A stretch of DNA of 24,214 nucleotides, taken from assembly GCA_005877965.1 (NCBI GenBank), contig VBNP01000016.1, positions 1 through 24,214 of the forward strand. Direction: 5' to 3'. The notes under the pieces were generated by a model, which saw nothing but the letters and a program-made list of their open reading frames with translations, did not search any database and was not told the DNA's origin. A program made the position numbers and the translations under genes. How positions within the stretch are numbered: position 1 is the first letter of the stretch; every line of letters begins with the position of its first letter. The DNA is from Gammaproteobacteria bacterium. GTDB lineage: Bacteria > Pseudomonadota > Gammaproteobacteria > Steroidobacterales > Steroidobacteraceae. Below are positions 1-7,340 of the stretch, one piece after another.

Positions 1-511
1 CTTCGGCCGCGCCAAGCAGTGCCGATGTTATGGCCTGCGGCTTGAGAGCGATGCTGAAGCTGCCGTCCTTCTGACCACGCTCGATCAGACTCAGCACCAG
101 TTTGGCGAAATCCCTGAAGCCCTGGGTGAGCAGGACTTCGGCATTGTCCCCACGCACGCGGCGGCCCTCGAACATCAACAGCTTCGCGAGCTCCGGGTCG
201 CGCTCGAAGGCGCCGATCATGGTGGAGAGGACGGTGATCATGGCCTCGCGCGCCGTGGGCGCGGCCGCCACCAGCCGCGCGATCTGCGGATTGAGCGGCG
301 CCCAGCTCTCATCGAAGATGGTCTCGAGCAGCCCCGCCTTGCTGCCGAAGTAGCGCACCAGCTGCGATTCCGAGGTGCCCGCTTCACGGGCGATTGCAGC
401 GGTGGAGACGCGCTCGTAGCCCGCTCCGGCCATGAGCCGCTTGGCAGTGCTGAGCAGCCGTTCGCGACTGCTCACGGTGTCGGCGGGTTCGCGGCTGCTC
501 GATGGCTTCAC
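1..511 (-). CDS. TetR/AcrR-family transcriptional regulator (C-terminus cut by window edge)
   Basis: This is a DNA-binding repressor of the TetR type, read as the reverse complement. The 170 visible residues open with a classic TetR helix-turn-helix at about residues 30-60: a recognition segment like AIAREAGTSESQLVRYFGSK followed by GLLETIFDE. A helical ligand-binding domain then begins and is cut at base 1. I chose the GTG at 511. A second in-frame GTG at 475 is possible, and neither has a clear ribosome binding site. The gene is divergent from the HExxE protein at 502-1401, and a near-perfect 18-base palindrome at 520-537 lies just upstream, so it probably represses itself and perhaps that neighbour. 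The ligand is unknown. Confidence 0.85.
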   Translation of the reverse strand, partial: MKPSSSREPADTVSSRERLLSTAKRLMAGAGYERVSTAAIAREAGTSESQLVRYFGSKAGLLETIFDESWAPLNPQIARLVAAAPTAREAMITVLSTMIGAFERDPELAKLLMFEGRRVRGDNAEVLLTQGFRDFAKLVLSLIERGQKDGSFSIALKPQAITSALLGAAE

Positions 512-1401
512 GACCGTATGGTAGGTGTACTACTACCAGGGGTCAAATTTTCTCGTGTAAGCCGCTGTTTTCACAAGGTAATAATGGCACGCAAGTGATG
601 CCGTTGACTTCTGGTAGTCGTACTACAGAGCCTGGTGCGTTCGATCACACGTCACCCACTAACCCTGCGAGCGATCCCGACCGTGTGGGCGCGCTGATGA
701 CGCGCTTTATCGCGGCGATCGGCGGAACGTCCTGGGGCAAAGTCTCCGCCCAGTACTACCAGAGCAATTACAACGGGACCTATACCAATGTCGGCAATCC
801 TGCGCACGAGCTCGCGGGCGTCTGGTACGACAGCACGAGTCCTATACACGACAATCTGAGCCCGCTCGAGCTCGCCCAGGAAGCCGCCCGTGGTGTGCTG
901 CACTTCGGTATTGCGGACCTGACCAATGCGCAGCTCGTGGTTGCTACGCCGCAGAAGTTCAATGAGGCCGGCTTCAACCAGAACTCCTACTGCGCCTGGC
1001 ACGATTTCACGACACCGCTGTCTTATCCGGGCGTAACTCCCGGCATGGCGTTCGTCAACATGCCTTACGTGCTCAACGCAGGCGGCGGATGTGGAATGGA
1101 CTTCGTCAATCCCGCGCCGGCCGGCGATCTCGACGGTGTCACGATCGTGCTCGGTCATGAGATCGCAGAGACGCTCACTGATCCCGGCGCGGAGTCCTCG
1201 GCCGGACTGGTCCAGTACGGCGCCTGGTTCGACTACCAGGGGTGGGAGATCGGCGACAAGTGCGCGTGGGTGGGGGATGGCCTGCAGGTTCCAGGTGCGC
1301 CGTTCAACATGATCGGCAACGATGGCGCGGCCTACCCGGTACAGACGCTGTGGAGCAACTCGAGCCTCAACGGGCTCGGCTACTGTTCAGGAGGGTTGTG
1401 A
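502..1401 (+). CDS. Secreted-type HExxE metalloprotease-like protein, N-terminus abnormal
   Basis: From about residue 65 on, the protein resembles a family of secreted bacterial proteins related to the plant phosphate-induced (EXORDIUM-like) proteins. It has an AIGGTSW segment, the motif HEIAETLTDP (His-Glu-x-x-Glu-x-x-x-Asp, probable metal site), then a tract like GWEIGDKCAW and a C-terminal tract like LWSNSSLNGLGYC. Four cysteines (CAW, GGGC, DKCAW and the terminal GYC) suggest two disulfides, so the mature protein should act outside the cytoplasm. Yet the open frame has no signal peptide. The first 50 residues are low-complexity and overlap both the TetR start and the operator-like repeats. 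GTG at 595 or ATG at 598 are alternative starts, also without a signal. It may be a 5'-truncated, decaying gene. Enzymatic function is unproven even for the family. Confidence 0.6.
   Translation: MASRPYGRCTTTRGQIFSCKPLFSQGNNGTQVMPLTSGSRTTEPGAFDHTSPTNPASDPDRVGALMTRFIAAIGGTSWGKVSAQYYQSNYNGTYTNVGNPAHELAGVWYDSTSPIHDNLSPLELAQEAARGVLHFGIADLTNAQLVVATPQKFNEAGFNQNSYCAWHDFTTPLSYPGVTPGMAFVNMPYVLNAGGGCGMDFVNPAPAGDLDGVTIVLGHEIAETLTDPGAESSAGLVQYGAWFDYQGWEIGDKCAWVGDGLQVPGAPFNMIGNDGAAYPVQTLWSNSSLNGLGYCSGGL
520..537. promoter_or_regulatory. Operator-like palindrome upstream of the TetR gene
   Basis: The 18 bases GGTAGGTGTACTACTACC form an inverted repeat with seven of nine pairs matching: outer arms GGTAG/CTACC and a central GTAC. 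It lies 9 bases upstream of the TetR start. TetR proteins usually bind such palindromes next to their own gene, so this is a candidate autoregulatory operator. That it binds this regulator is inferred from position and symmetry only. Confidence 0.5.
614..626. promoter_or_regulatory. Second operator-like palindrome, GTAGT-N3-ACTAC
   Basis: A perfect 5-base inverted repeat around a 3-base centre. It shares the GTAGT/ACTAC core with the palindrome at 520-537, about 90 bases away. The shared half-sites suggest a second binding site for the same TetR protein. It falls inside the open frame of the neighbouring gene, which is one reason to doubt the upstream start of that gene. Confidence 0.35.
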
Positions 1402-1481
1402 GGCAACCGAGATCAGGGGCGGCAGTCTGTACACCATAGGGACCACTTCACTCTCAGGGCACAGGGTGGTAGTAGACAACG

Positions 1482-2435
1482 TTAAGGCTTGCGGTCCCAG
1501 TACTCCTCCATCTTCCGGCGCGTGGCTGCATCCGGGAGACGGCCACGGCCGGCGGCCTGGTTGTCCACCAGGTGGCCCACGTTCGTTGAGCCGGGGATGG
1601 CGCAGGTCACCGCCGGGTGCGAGATGACATACTTGAGGAGGAATTGCCCCCAGGTCGCCACGTCGATATCGGCCGCCCAGCCGGGCAAGTCACGCTCAGC
1701 GGTTTGCCGGAACAGCGAAGAATGCCCGAAGGGCAAATTAGCCAACACCGCGACTTTGCGCTCCAGCGCGAGCGGAAGGATCGCCTCGGCCGCGTCGCGG
1801 TTGGCGATCGAATAGTCCACCTGGATGAAATCGAGCGGGTAGTTGCGCATGACATCCATGATCTCTGCGTGTTGGCTGACGCGGGAGGTGGTTACGCCGG
1901 CGTAACGGATCTTTCCAGCCTTCTTCCACTCCTGCATCGGGGGAATCAGCGCCGCCACGCCATTGAGATTGTGCACCTGCAGGAGGTCGACACGCGGGGT
2001 CTTCAACCGCTCGAGCGATCGCTCGAAGCTGGCGGCACCCGTCGGGCTGGACGAGCTGCCGGAGGCGCCCCCCACGAGCTTGGTCGCGATAAACATTTTC
2101 TCGCGCGTGCCGAGGCTCTCGAGCGCCTCACCAATCAGCGCCTCGCTGTCGCCATAGGCGGCGGCCGTGTCGATGACTGTGCCACCGATCTCGCTCATGC
2201 GCTTGAGCTCGGCGCGGATCTCCTCGCGCACCCGGTCGCGAAAGGAGTCGGTGCCGACCCCAATCGCCGGAATCCTCTCTCCGCTCGAGGGTATGGCTTT
2301 GGTGATCAGCGGCAGCGGCGGCTCGGCCCGCTCGGCGGCCGGCGGCGGGCGCGGGAACAGGGTAGTGATGCTCGCGACCACGCCGGTCTCGATGAACTCG
2401 CGGCGCGACACATTGGAATTCCCACGCTTGGTCAT
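1482..2435 (-). CDS. Tat-exported aldo/keto reductase
   Basis: NAD(P)H-dependent oxidoreductase of the aldo/keto reductase superfamily, 317 residues. It begins with a twin-arginine signal (SRREF at residues 10-14 followed by a hydrophobic stretch), implying export of the folded, cofactor-loaded enzyme to the periplasm. The catalytic tetrad is visible: Asp89 and Tyr94 in DTAAAYG, Lys119 in ATKL and His155 in QVHN. A C-terminal IPGST motif matches the phosphate-binding segment for the nucleotide cofactor. The ATG at 2435 has a good ribosome binding site (GGAGG, 8 bases upstream). It is transcribed alone, divergent from the SYLF gene and convergent with the HExxE gene. The substrate cannot be read from the sequence. 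Confidence 0.9.
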   Translation of the reverse strand: MTKRGNSNVSRREFIETGVVASITTLFPRPPPAAERAEPPLPLITKAIPSSGERIPAIGVGTDSFRDRVREEIRAELKRMSEIGGTVIDTAAAYGDSEALIGEALESLGTREKMFIATKLVGGASGSSSSPTGAASFERSLERLKTPRVDLLQVHNLNGVAALIPPMQEWKKAGKIRYAGVTTSRVSQHAEIMDVMRNYPLDFIQVDYSIANRDAAEAILPLALERKVAVLANLPFGHSSLFRQTAERDLPGWAADIDVATWGQFLLKYVISHPAVTCAIPGSTNVGHLVDNQAAGRGRLPDAATRRKMEEYWDRKP

Positions 2436-2567
2436 GTGAGGGTCCTCCGTGCCGCCTTGGTGGTTGCCGGCTAGGTGTCGTTGAATGATAGTCCCTGCTC
2501 ACGCTCGCCGCCGCCTTGGGTAGAATAGTCGCGGAGCACCAGGCGTGACATTCGCGGGAGAACGACG

Positions 2568-3173
2568 GTGACAGCAATTCGTGGATTCCTGATGATTTTG
2601 GCGATGATCGTGCCGGGCGGGGCTGCCTTGGCCGACAAGTACGGCGACACCATCGAGCTGTTCAAGAATGCAGGTGAAAGCGCTGCATTTTTCGCGAACA
2701 GCTATGGCTATGCCGTATTCCCTACCATTGGCAAGGCCGGCCTGGTCGTCGGTGGCGCGCACGGCAGCGGTCGTGTCTACGAACACGGTAGATACATCGG
2801 CGAGGCTTCGATGAATCAAGTCAGCGTCGGATTCCAGGCTGGCGGTCAGGCGTACAGTCAGATCATTTTCTTTCAGGACAAGCGCGCGTTCGACGAATTT
2901 ACCGCCGGCGATTTCGAGTTCGATGCCCGCGTCAGCGCGGTCGCGATTACCGCCGCGGCATCCGGCACCGCCGGCACCACGGGCGCCAGCGCAGCCGCAA
3001 GCGGGGGAAGGAAGGACGCGGCCACGGCGGGGGAGTATTACAAAGGAATGGCGGTTTTCACGATTGTCAAAGGCGGCGCCATGTACGAGGCCTCTGTGGC
3101 CGGTCAGAAGTTCTCCTATCAGGCGAGGAAAGCGCCGCGGCGTGCAGGCACGTCGGCCCCACGAACCGGCTAG
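2568..3173 (+). CDS. SYLF (YSC84-type) lipid-binding domain protein
   Basis: A 201-residue exported protein. Residues 1-22 form a signal peptide ending in ALA before DKYG. The remainder matches the SYLF/YSC84 domain: SYGYAVFPTIGKAGLVVGGA, then GEASMNQVSVGFQAGGQAYS, an FDEF segment, an Ala/Gly/Ser-rich linker near residues 130-150, and the terminal GGAMYEASVAGQKF block. SYLF domains bind phosphoinositides in eukaryotes; the bacterial role is not established, and a periplasmic or outer-membrane-associated location is likely. The start is GTG at 2568, with a GGGAG-like ribosome binding site upstream. It is monocistronic. The last 15 residues are basic and Pro/Arg-rich, beyond the usual end of the domain. 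Confidence 0.85.
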   Translation: MTAIRGFLMILAMIVPGGAALADKYGDTIELFKNAGESAAFFANSYGYAVFPTIGKAGLVVGGAHGSGRVYEHGRYIGEASMNQVSVGFQAGGQAYSQIIFFQDKRAFDEFTAGDFEFDARVSAVAITAAASGTAGTTGASAAASGGRKDAATAGEYYKGMAVFTIVKGGAMYEASVAGQKFSYQARKAPRRAGTSAPRTG

Positions 3174-3265
3174 ACGTGGCAGGCGGCGAGGCCCAGCGCC
3201 GCAACAAGCCTTAGCGCGGTGCTGAGGAGTCCGCCGCGCCCGCTAGTCCGTGAGAGCGCTTTGAC

Positions 3266-4126
3266 TCAGCTCTCCGGGCTTCTGCCGCGCCGGATGAGTG
3301 TCAGGGCGATGACGGCGGACGCCACCATGAGGAACAGACTCACCGCATTGAGCACCGGCGTCGCACCCTCGCGCATCCGCCCGTACATCATGATCGTGAG
3401 CGGCGAGTCAGCACCGACCAGCATCAGCGTCGTGTTGAAGTTCTCGAACGACATCAGAAAGGCAATAGCCGCCGAACCGATCAGCGCCGGACGCAGGTAA
3501 GGCAGCGTGATGGTCCACAGTACTGCCGGGCGGGATGCGCCGAGATTCAGTGCCGCATCCTCCAGAGTGCGGTCGAAGCGCTTCAGCCGCGCGCTGATGG
3601 TGAGCGTTGCTATCGCGGCGATGTAGGAGAACTGGCCCAGGACCACCAGGGGCAAACCGGGCCGCAGAAAATCCGCCTCGACGGCGAACAGATCGCTGCA
3701 CAGCTCCGCCAGGCGGCTGGCGAACGCCAGAATTGAAATGCCGAGAATCACGCCGGGAATGACCAGTGGCGTGAGCATGAGCATCGAAAGGGCGCCCTTA
3801 CCGGGAAACTGCGCCCGCTCCATCGCAAATGCATTCGCAGTACCGACCGCCACAGACAGGCCGGTAACCCACAGGGCGACGATGCTGCTGGTCCAGATGC
3901 TGCCCAGCAGTTCAGAATCGCGGAACAGCCCGATGCGTCCGGCGGCCTCGTTGCCGAGGAACCAGTCGAGGGTGAATCCGTGCCACGGTGGTGCGGGATA
4001 GGGCGCGTCGTTGAAGGCGAACACCGCCACTACGGCCAACGGCAGGAACAGAAACATCAGAAACGCGGCGACGTAGAGCGCTGTTGCGGCGCGCAGCCAG
4101 GCCGGCCGTGGCAGGGTGGGTATCAC
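3266..4126 (-). CDS. potC: ABC importer permease, PotC type
   Basis: Inner-membrane permease of the spermidine/putrescine (PotC) class, about 286 residues. It has a first transmembrane segment near residue 15, several more hydrophobic helices, and the cytoplasmic EAA-type loop (EDAALNLGASRPAVLW) that docks on the ATPase. I chose GTG at 4126 because it overlaps the potB stop by four bases (GTGA), a typical coupling, and gives the usual family length; the longer open frame upstream has no family similarity. It pairs with PotB as the heterodimeric channel and is the last gene of the ABC operon. The symbol marks the family; the transported substrate may not be a polyamine (see the binding protein). 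Confidence 0.85.
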   Translation of the reverse strand: MIPTLPRPAWLRAATALYVAAFLMFLFLPLAVVAVFAFNDAPYPAPPWHGFTLDWFLGNEAAGRIGLFRDSELLGSIWTSSIVALWVTGLSVAVGTANAFAMERAQFPGKGALSMLMLTPLVIPGVILGISILAFASRLAELCSDLFAVEADFLRPGLPLVVLGQFSYIAAIATLTISARLKRFDRTLEDAALNLGASRPAVLWTITLPYLRPALIGSAAIAFLMSFENFNTTLMLVGADSPLTIMMYGRMREGATPVLNAVSLFLMVASAVIALTLIRRGRSPES

Positions 4127-5007
4127 GCGCGCCGCATCACGTCGCTGAAGCGCTGGCCGCTGACCTTCAGCCCCAGCCACACCATCGCGGTGGATAGCGC
4201 GAGCAGCAGGAAGCCGAAGGCGGCACCCTGTTCCCAGTTGAAGCGGGTAATGAATTGGGTGTAGATCTGCTCGGTAAACCACAGCGAGTTCTTGCCCCCG
4301 AGCAGCGTCGGTGTCAGGTAGTTGCCGAGCGTCAGCATGAACACCACGATGCAGCCGGCGGTAATGCCCGGCGCGGCATGCGGGATGACGATCTCGCGCA
4401 GAATGGACCAGCCCTTGCCGCCCAGGTCGTAGGCGGCCTCGATCAGCGCGTTATCCAGGCTCTCGAGGTTGCCGACCAGTGGCACGACCATGAACAGCAG
4501 CGAGGTATAGACCAACCCGACGAGGATGGTGGCATCGTGGTAGAGCAGCTCTACCGGTTGCGTGGTCAGACCAAGGTGGACCAGCAGCGCCGGCAGAACC
4601 CCGGATTCGCGCAGCAGGATCATCCAGCCGAGCGTGCGCACCGTTTCGCTCACCCAGAAGGGAATCAGGCACACCACAAACAGCAGCGCACTCATGCGGC
4701 CGCGCGCCAGCTTGGCGATGGTCCACGCGATCGGAAATGCCACCAGCAGTGTCAGCGCTGTCGCGAGCGCTGACAGGACCGCGGTCCTCACAAACACGCG
4801 CCAGTACAACGGTTCGCCGAAGAACGTGCGGTACTGGGCGAGGCTGGCGACGTACTGGCGCGGCGCGACGCGCTCGCGAAACGACAGCAGCGCCAGATCC
4901 ACGTGCGGCAGCACGATCAGCGCAAACAGCCACAGCAGCGCCGGAGCGAGCAAGAGCCCGAGCATCAGGCGGCGGTACCAGGGCGCTGCCGCCGGTGCTT
5001 CAGGCAT
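4123..5007 (-). CDS. potB: ABC importer permease, PotB type
   Basis: Inner-membrane permease of the PotB class, about 294 residues. It starts at ATG 5007 (MPEAPAAAPWYRR), which overlaps the end of potA by 8 bases; upstream in-frame codons only read through potA. A first membrane helix (LMLGLLLAPALLWLFALIVL) is followed by a long periplasmic loop and further helices. The EAA loop reads IEAAYDLGGKGWSILREIVI. It forms the channel with PotC, is powered by PotA and is loaded by the PotD-like binding protein. The tight overlaps on both sides argue for one transcript and coupled translation. Confidence 0.87.
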   Translation of the reverse strand: MPEAPAAAPWYRRLMLGLLLAPALLWLFALIVLPHVDLALLSFRERVAPRQYVASLAQYRTFFGEPLYWRVFVRTAVLSALATALTLLVAFPIAWTIAKLARGRMSALLFVVCLIPFWVSETVRTLGWMILLRESGVLPALLVHLGLTTQPVELLYHDATILVGLVYTSLLFMVVPLVGNLESLDNALIEAAYDLGGKGWSILREIVIPHAAPGITAGCIVVFMLTLGNYLTPTLLGGKNSLWFTEQIYTQFITRFNWEQGAAFGFLLLALSTAMVWLGLKVSGQRFSDVMRRA

Positions 5008-6109
5008 GTGCGTCGGCAGCCGCAAAGCAGATGGCCCGTTGCGGATCGAAACTGAAATAGATGCGCGCGCCGACCTGCAGGTCCGCATAGGCGCCGGTCT
5101 GCGGCAGCGCAATGCGAAACTCGATATGACTCTGCAATTCCCGCAGCAGCACGGCGGAGTTGGCGCCGTCGAACAGCAGGCTGATCACCTCGCCGGCATG
5201 CGCGGTCTGGCCGGGTGGCAGGTCGGCCGAAGTGCGGCCCAGGAGCGTCGCCTCGGGCCTGACGAATGCCTCAACCGCCATGCCCGCCGTAATAGGTCCC
5301 TGACGGTGAGCGTGCACCACCCAGCCACCGCTGGTGGCGAGTTGCACCAGCGAGCCGTTCACGGCCAGCGCCTTGCCAGCCAGGCGGTTGTTGGCGCCGA
5401 CAAATCCGGCGACGAATGCGCTTGCAGGCGAGTAATAAAGCTCCTGCGGTGTGCCGAGCTGCTCGAAGCGGCCGTGGTTCATCACGCCGATGTGATCGGA
5501 CAGTACCAGCGCCTCGGATTGGTCATGGGTGATGTAAACGAACGTGGTGGCGAAGGCGGCCTGCAGCTGCTTCAGCTCGATTTTCATGTGTTCCCGCAGC
5601 TTCAGGTCGAGTGCTCCGAGGGGCTCGTCCAGCAGCAGCAGTGTCGGCTCGAGGATCATGCTGCGCGCGATGGCGACGCGCTGTCGCTGGCCGCCGGAGA
5701 GCTCGTCGGTGCGTTTGCCACCGGCACCGCCCAGGCCGACCCGCTCCAGCATCGCCTCGGCGCGGCGCGTACGCTCGGCGCGCCCGATGCCCCGCCGCGC
5801 GAGCCCGAAGGCCACGTTCTGCGCCACCGACATCATCGGAAACAGCGCGAGCTGCTGAAACACCATGTTGACCGGGCGCCGGTTGGGGGCCACGCCCGCC
5901 ATGCTGCGCCCGCCGATGGCGATGTCGCCGCGATCCGGCTGAATGAAGCCGGCGATCATGCGCAGGAGCGTAGTCTTGCCGCAGCCGGAGGGACCGAGAA
6001 TCGAGAAGAAACTGCCGCGGGCGACACTGAAGGACAGATCATCTACCGCCAGATGAGTCGCGAAGCGCTTGGCGAGGGTGCGTACTTCCAGATCCGGTAT
6101 CGCAGCCAT
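5000..6109 (-). CDS. potA: ABC importer ATP-binding protein, PotA type
   Basis: Cytoplasmic ATPase subunit, 369 residues. It has Walker A GPSGCGKTT (residues 39-47), the signature LSGGQRQR (137-144), Walker B LLLLDEP ending at about 163, and the switch histidine in ITHDQSEA. The last 120 residues form a TOBE-type regulatory domain, as in PotA. ATG at 6109 is chosen because homology begins there (MAAIPDLEVRTLAKRF); the open frame extends upstream only as an out-of-frame shadow of potD. It lies 20 bases after the potD stop and overlaps potB by 8 bases. It drives uptake by the PotB/PotC channel. Confidence 0.92.
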   Translation of the reverse strand: MAAIPDLEVRTLAKRFATHLAVDDLSFSVARGSFFSILGPSGCGKTTLLRMIAGFIQPDRGDIAIGGRSMAGVAPNRRPVNMVFQQLALFPMMSVAQNVAFGLARRGIGRAERTRRAEAMLERVGLGGAGGKRTDELSGGQRQRVAIARSMILEPTLLLLDEPLGALDLKLREHMKIELKQLQAAFATTFVYITHDQSEALVLSDHIGVMNHGRFEQLGTPQELYYSPASAFVAGFVGANNRLAGKALAVNGSLVQLATSGGWVVHAHRQGPITAGMAVEAFVRPEATLLGRTSADLPPGQTAHAGEVISLLFDGANSAVLLRELQSHIEFRIALPQTGAYADLQVGARIYFSFDPQRAICFAAADAHA

Positions 6110-6129
6110 GGCGCGCCTTGCAGGCGTGT

Positions 6130-7257
6130 TCAATCGGCCGCCTTGACGCGGTCGAGAATTGCGCCCTCGATTGCCTCGAGCCCGGGCGGGATCGCCGGAT
6201 ACCACTTGATGTTCTTCAGGCCATCCGGAAAGGTTTCCGCGAACTGTGCGCGGATGCGCGGATCCATCAGAGCTTCGGCGCCCCTGGCAGCGGTGAAGTT
6301 GCCGACCGATCTGGCAACCTTGGCGGCGATCTCGGGGCGCATCACGAAATTGATCCACGCATAGGCAGCGGCGTCGTTGCGGCCGCGCGCCGTCAACGCG
6401 AAGGTGTCCATCCAGGCGATCGCACCCGAGCGCGGGTTGATGAACTTGATATCGGGATTTGCCCGGTTCAGGGCCCAACCGCCCGAGTCCCACATCATCG
6501 CAGCGTCGATTTCTCCTGAGCGCACGCCATTGAGCAGCTGATCCTTGTTGTCGTAGAAGAAGCGGAAATTCACCTTGCAGGCGGCGAGTGTCTTGCCGAC
6601 CTGCTCCATGAGCGCCGTGTAGGCCTTGGTATTGTCGTACAGCGCGAAGGGATTCCTGCCCGAGGCGAGGGCAAAGGCCATCAAGGTCGGGCGCTTCAGG
6701 CGCACGGCGGTTCTGCCCCGCAGCTCGGGTTTGCACAGATCCGGGTAGTCGCTGATCCTGGTGCGTTTGGAATTGTAGATCAGGCCTTCCGTGCCCCAGA
6801 TATAGGGCAGACCGTAGAGCTTGCCGTCGATGGTGGCGTTCTTCCTGATGATATCGAGGAGCTCCGGCACGAACTCATCGAGGCGCACTTTGCCGGTATC
6901 GAACGGCTTGTAGATGCGGAATTCCTGCTGCGCTCCGAGGATGCGGTCCTGCGACGGCTGCGCCAGGTCAAAACCGGCGCCACCGGTGGCGCGCAGCTTG
7001 GAGATCATCTCCTCATTGTTCGAGAGCGTAACCTGAACCTGGATGCCGGTTTCCTTCCCGAACTGGGCGATGACCTCCGCGGGTACGTAGTCCGCCCAGG
7101 TGATGATCTTCAGTACCTGGGCATTGTCAGCGCGAGCCTGGACACCCGCCAGCAGCGCCAGCAGCAGGGCTGCAGACACAATGCCGTACGTGCGCTTCGC
7201 ACCTCGGCACCGATTGCTGGCGCGTTGACAAGCCAGTTTTTGGCGGGGTAGTCTCAA
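6130..7257 (-). CDS. potD: ABC importer periplasmic binding protein, PotD-like
   Basis: Periplasmic substrate-binding protein of the PotD class, 375 residues. A signal peptide core is visible at residues 26-43 (VSAALLLALLAG... ending ARA). The mature part begins LKIITWADYVPAEVI like PotD and keeps Trp54, Asp56 and Tyr57 as well as Trp282 and Asp284 (WMD), which in E. coli PotD line the ligand site. The segment equivalent to PotD Asp168/Glu171 is instead RTAVRLKRPTL (182-192), with several basic residues and no acid, so the ligand may be anionic rather than a polyamine. The start is uncertain: TTG at 7257 is the longest option; GTG at codon 27 would leave a signal lacking basic residues. First gene of the ABC operon. 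Confidence 0.82.
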   Translation of the reverse strand: MRLPRQKLACQRASNRCRGAKRTYGIVSAALLLALLAGVQARADNAQVLKIITWADYVPAEVIAQFGKETGIQVQVTLSNNEEMISKLRATGGAGFDLAQPSQDRILGAQQEFRIYKPFDTGKVRLDEFVPELLDIIRKNATIDGKLYGLPYIWGTEGLIYNSKRTRISDYPDLCKPELRGRTAVRLKRPTLMAFALASGRNPFALYDNTKAYTALMEQVGKTLAACKVNFRFFYDNKDQLLNGVRSGEIDAAMMWDSGGWALNRANPDIKFINPRSGAIAWMDTFALTARGRNDAAAYAWINFVMRPEIAAKVARSVGNFTAARGAEALMDPRIRAQFAETFPDGLKNIKWYPAIPPGLEAIEGAILDRVKAAD

Positions 7258-7289
7258 TCGGCGCGTGTGATCAAGCTAAAGCAGTTGGA

Positions 7290-7297
7290 AATATAAC
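7290..7297. promoter_or_regulatory. Candidate overlapping -10 elements between potD and the GDPD gene
   Basis: The 83-base divergent intergenic region has a single AT-rich island. On the plus strand TATAAC (7292-7297) could serve the phosphodiesterase gene. On the minus strand TATATT (7295-7290) could serve potD, with a poor -35 match (ACGACA, 17 bases upstream). Assignment rests on position and composition only. Confidence 0.3.
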
Positions 7298-7340
7298 ATC
7301 GCCCCACCGGCTTGTCGTCGATGCGTGACCCGCCGCTGCC

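Noticed and set aside
520..1475. Recurring GTAGTAC-like words as mobile-element ends or attachment sites
   Set aside because: They are short internal palindromes, with no transposase, integrase or target duplication nearby; an operator explanation next to a TetR gene is simpler.
4562..6364. A 600-codon open frame on the plus strand opposite potB, potA and potD
   Set aside because: It is antisense to three well-recognised genes, has low-complexity Arg/Ala/His-rich sequence and matches no family; long antisense frames are expected in GC-rich DNA.
6110..6736. N-terminal extension of potA to a 578-residue protein
   Set aside because: The extra 209 residues overlap potD out of frame and lack family similarity; the ABC ATPase homology begins at the ATG at 6109.
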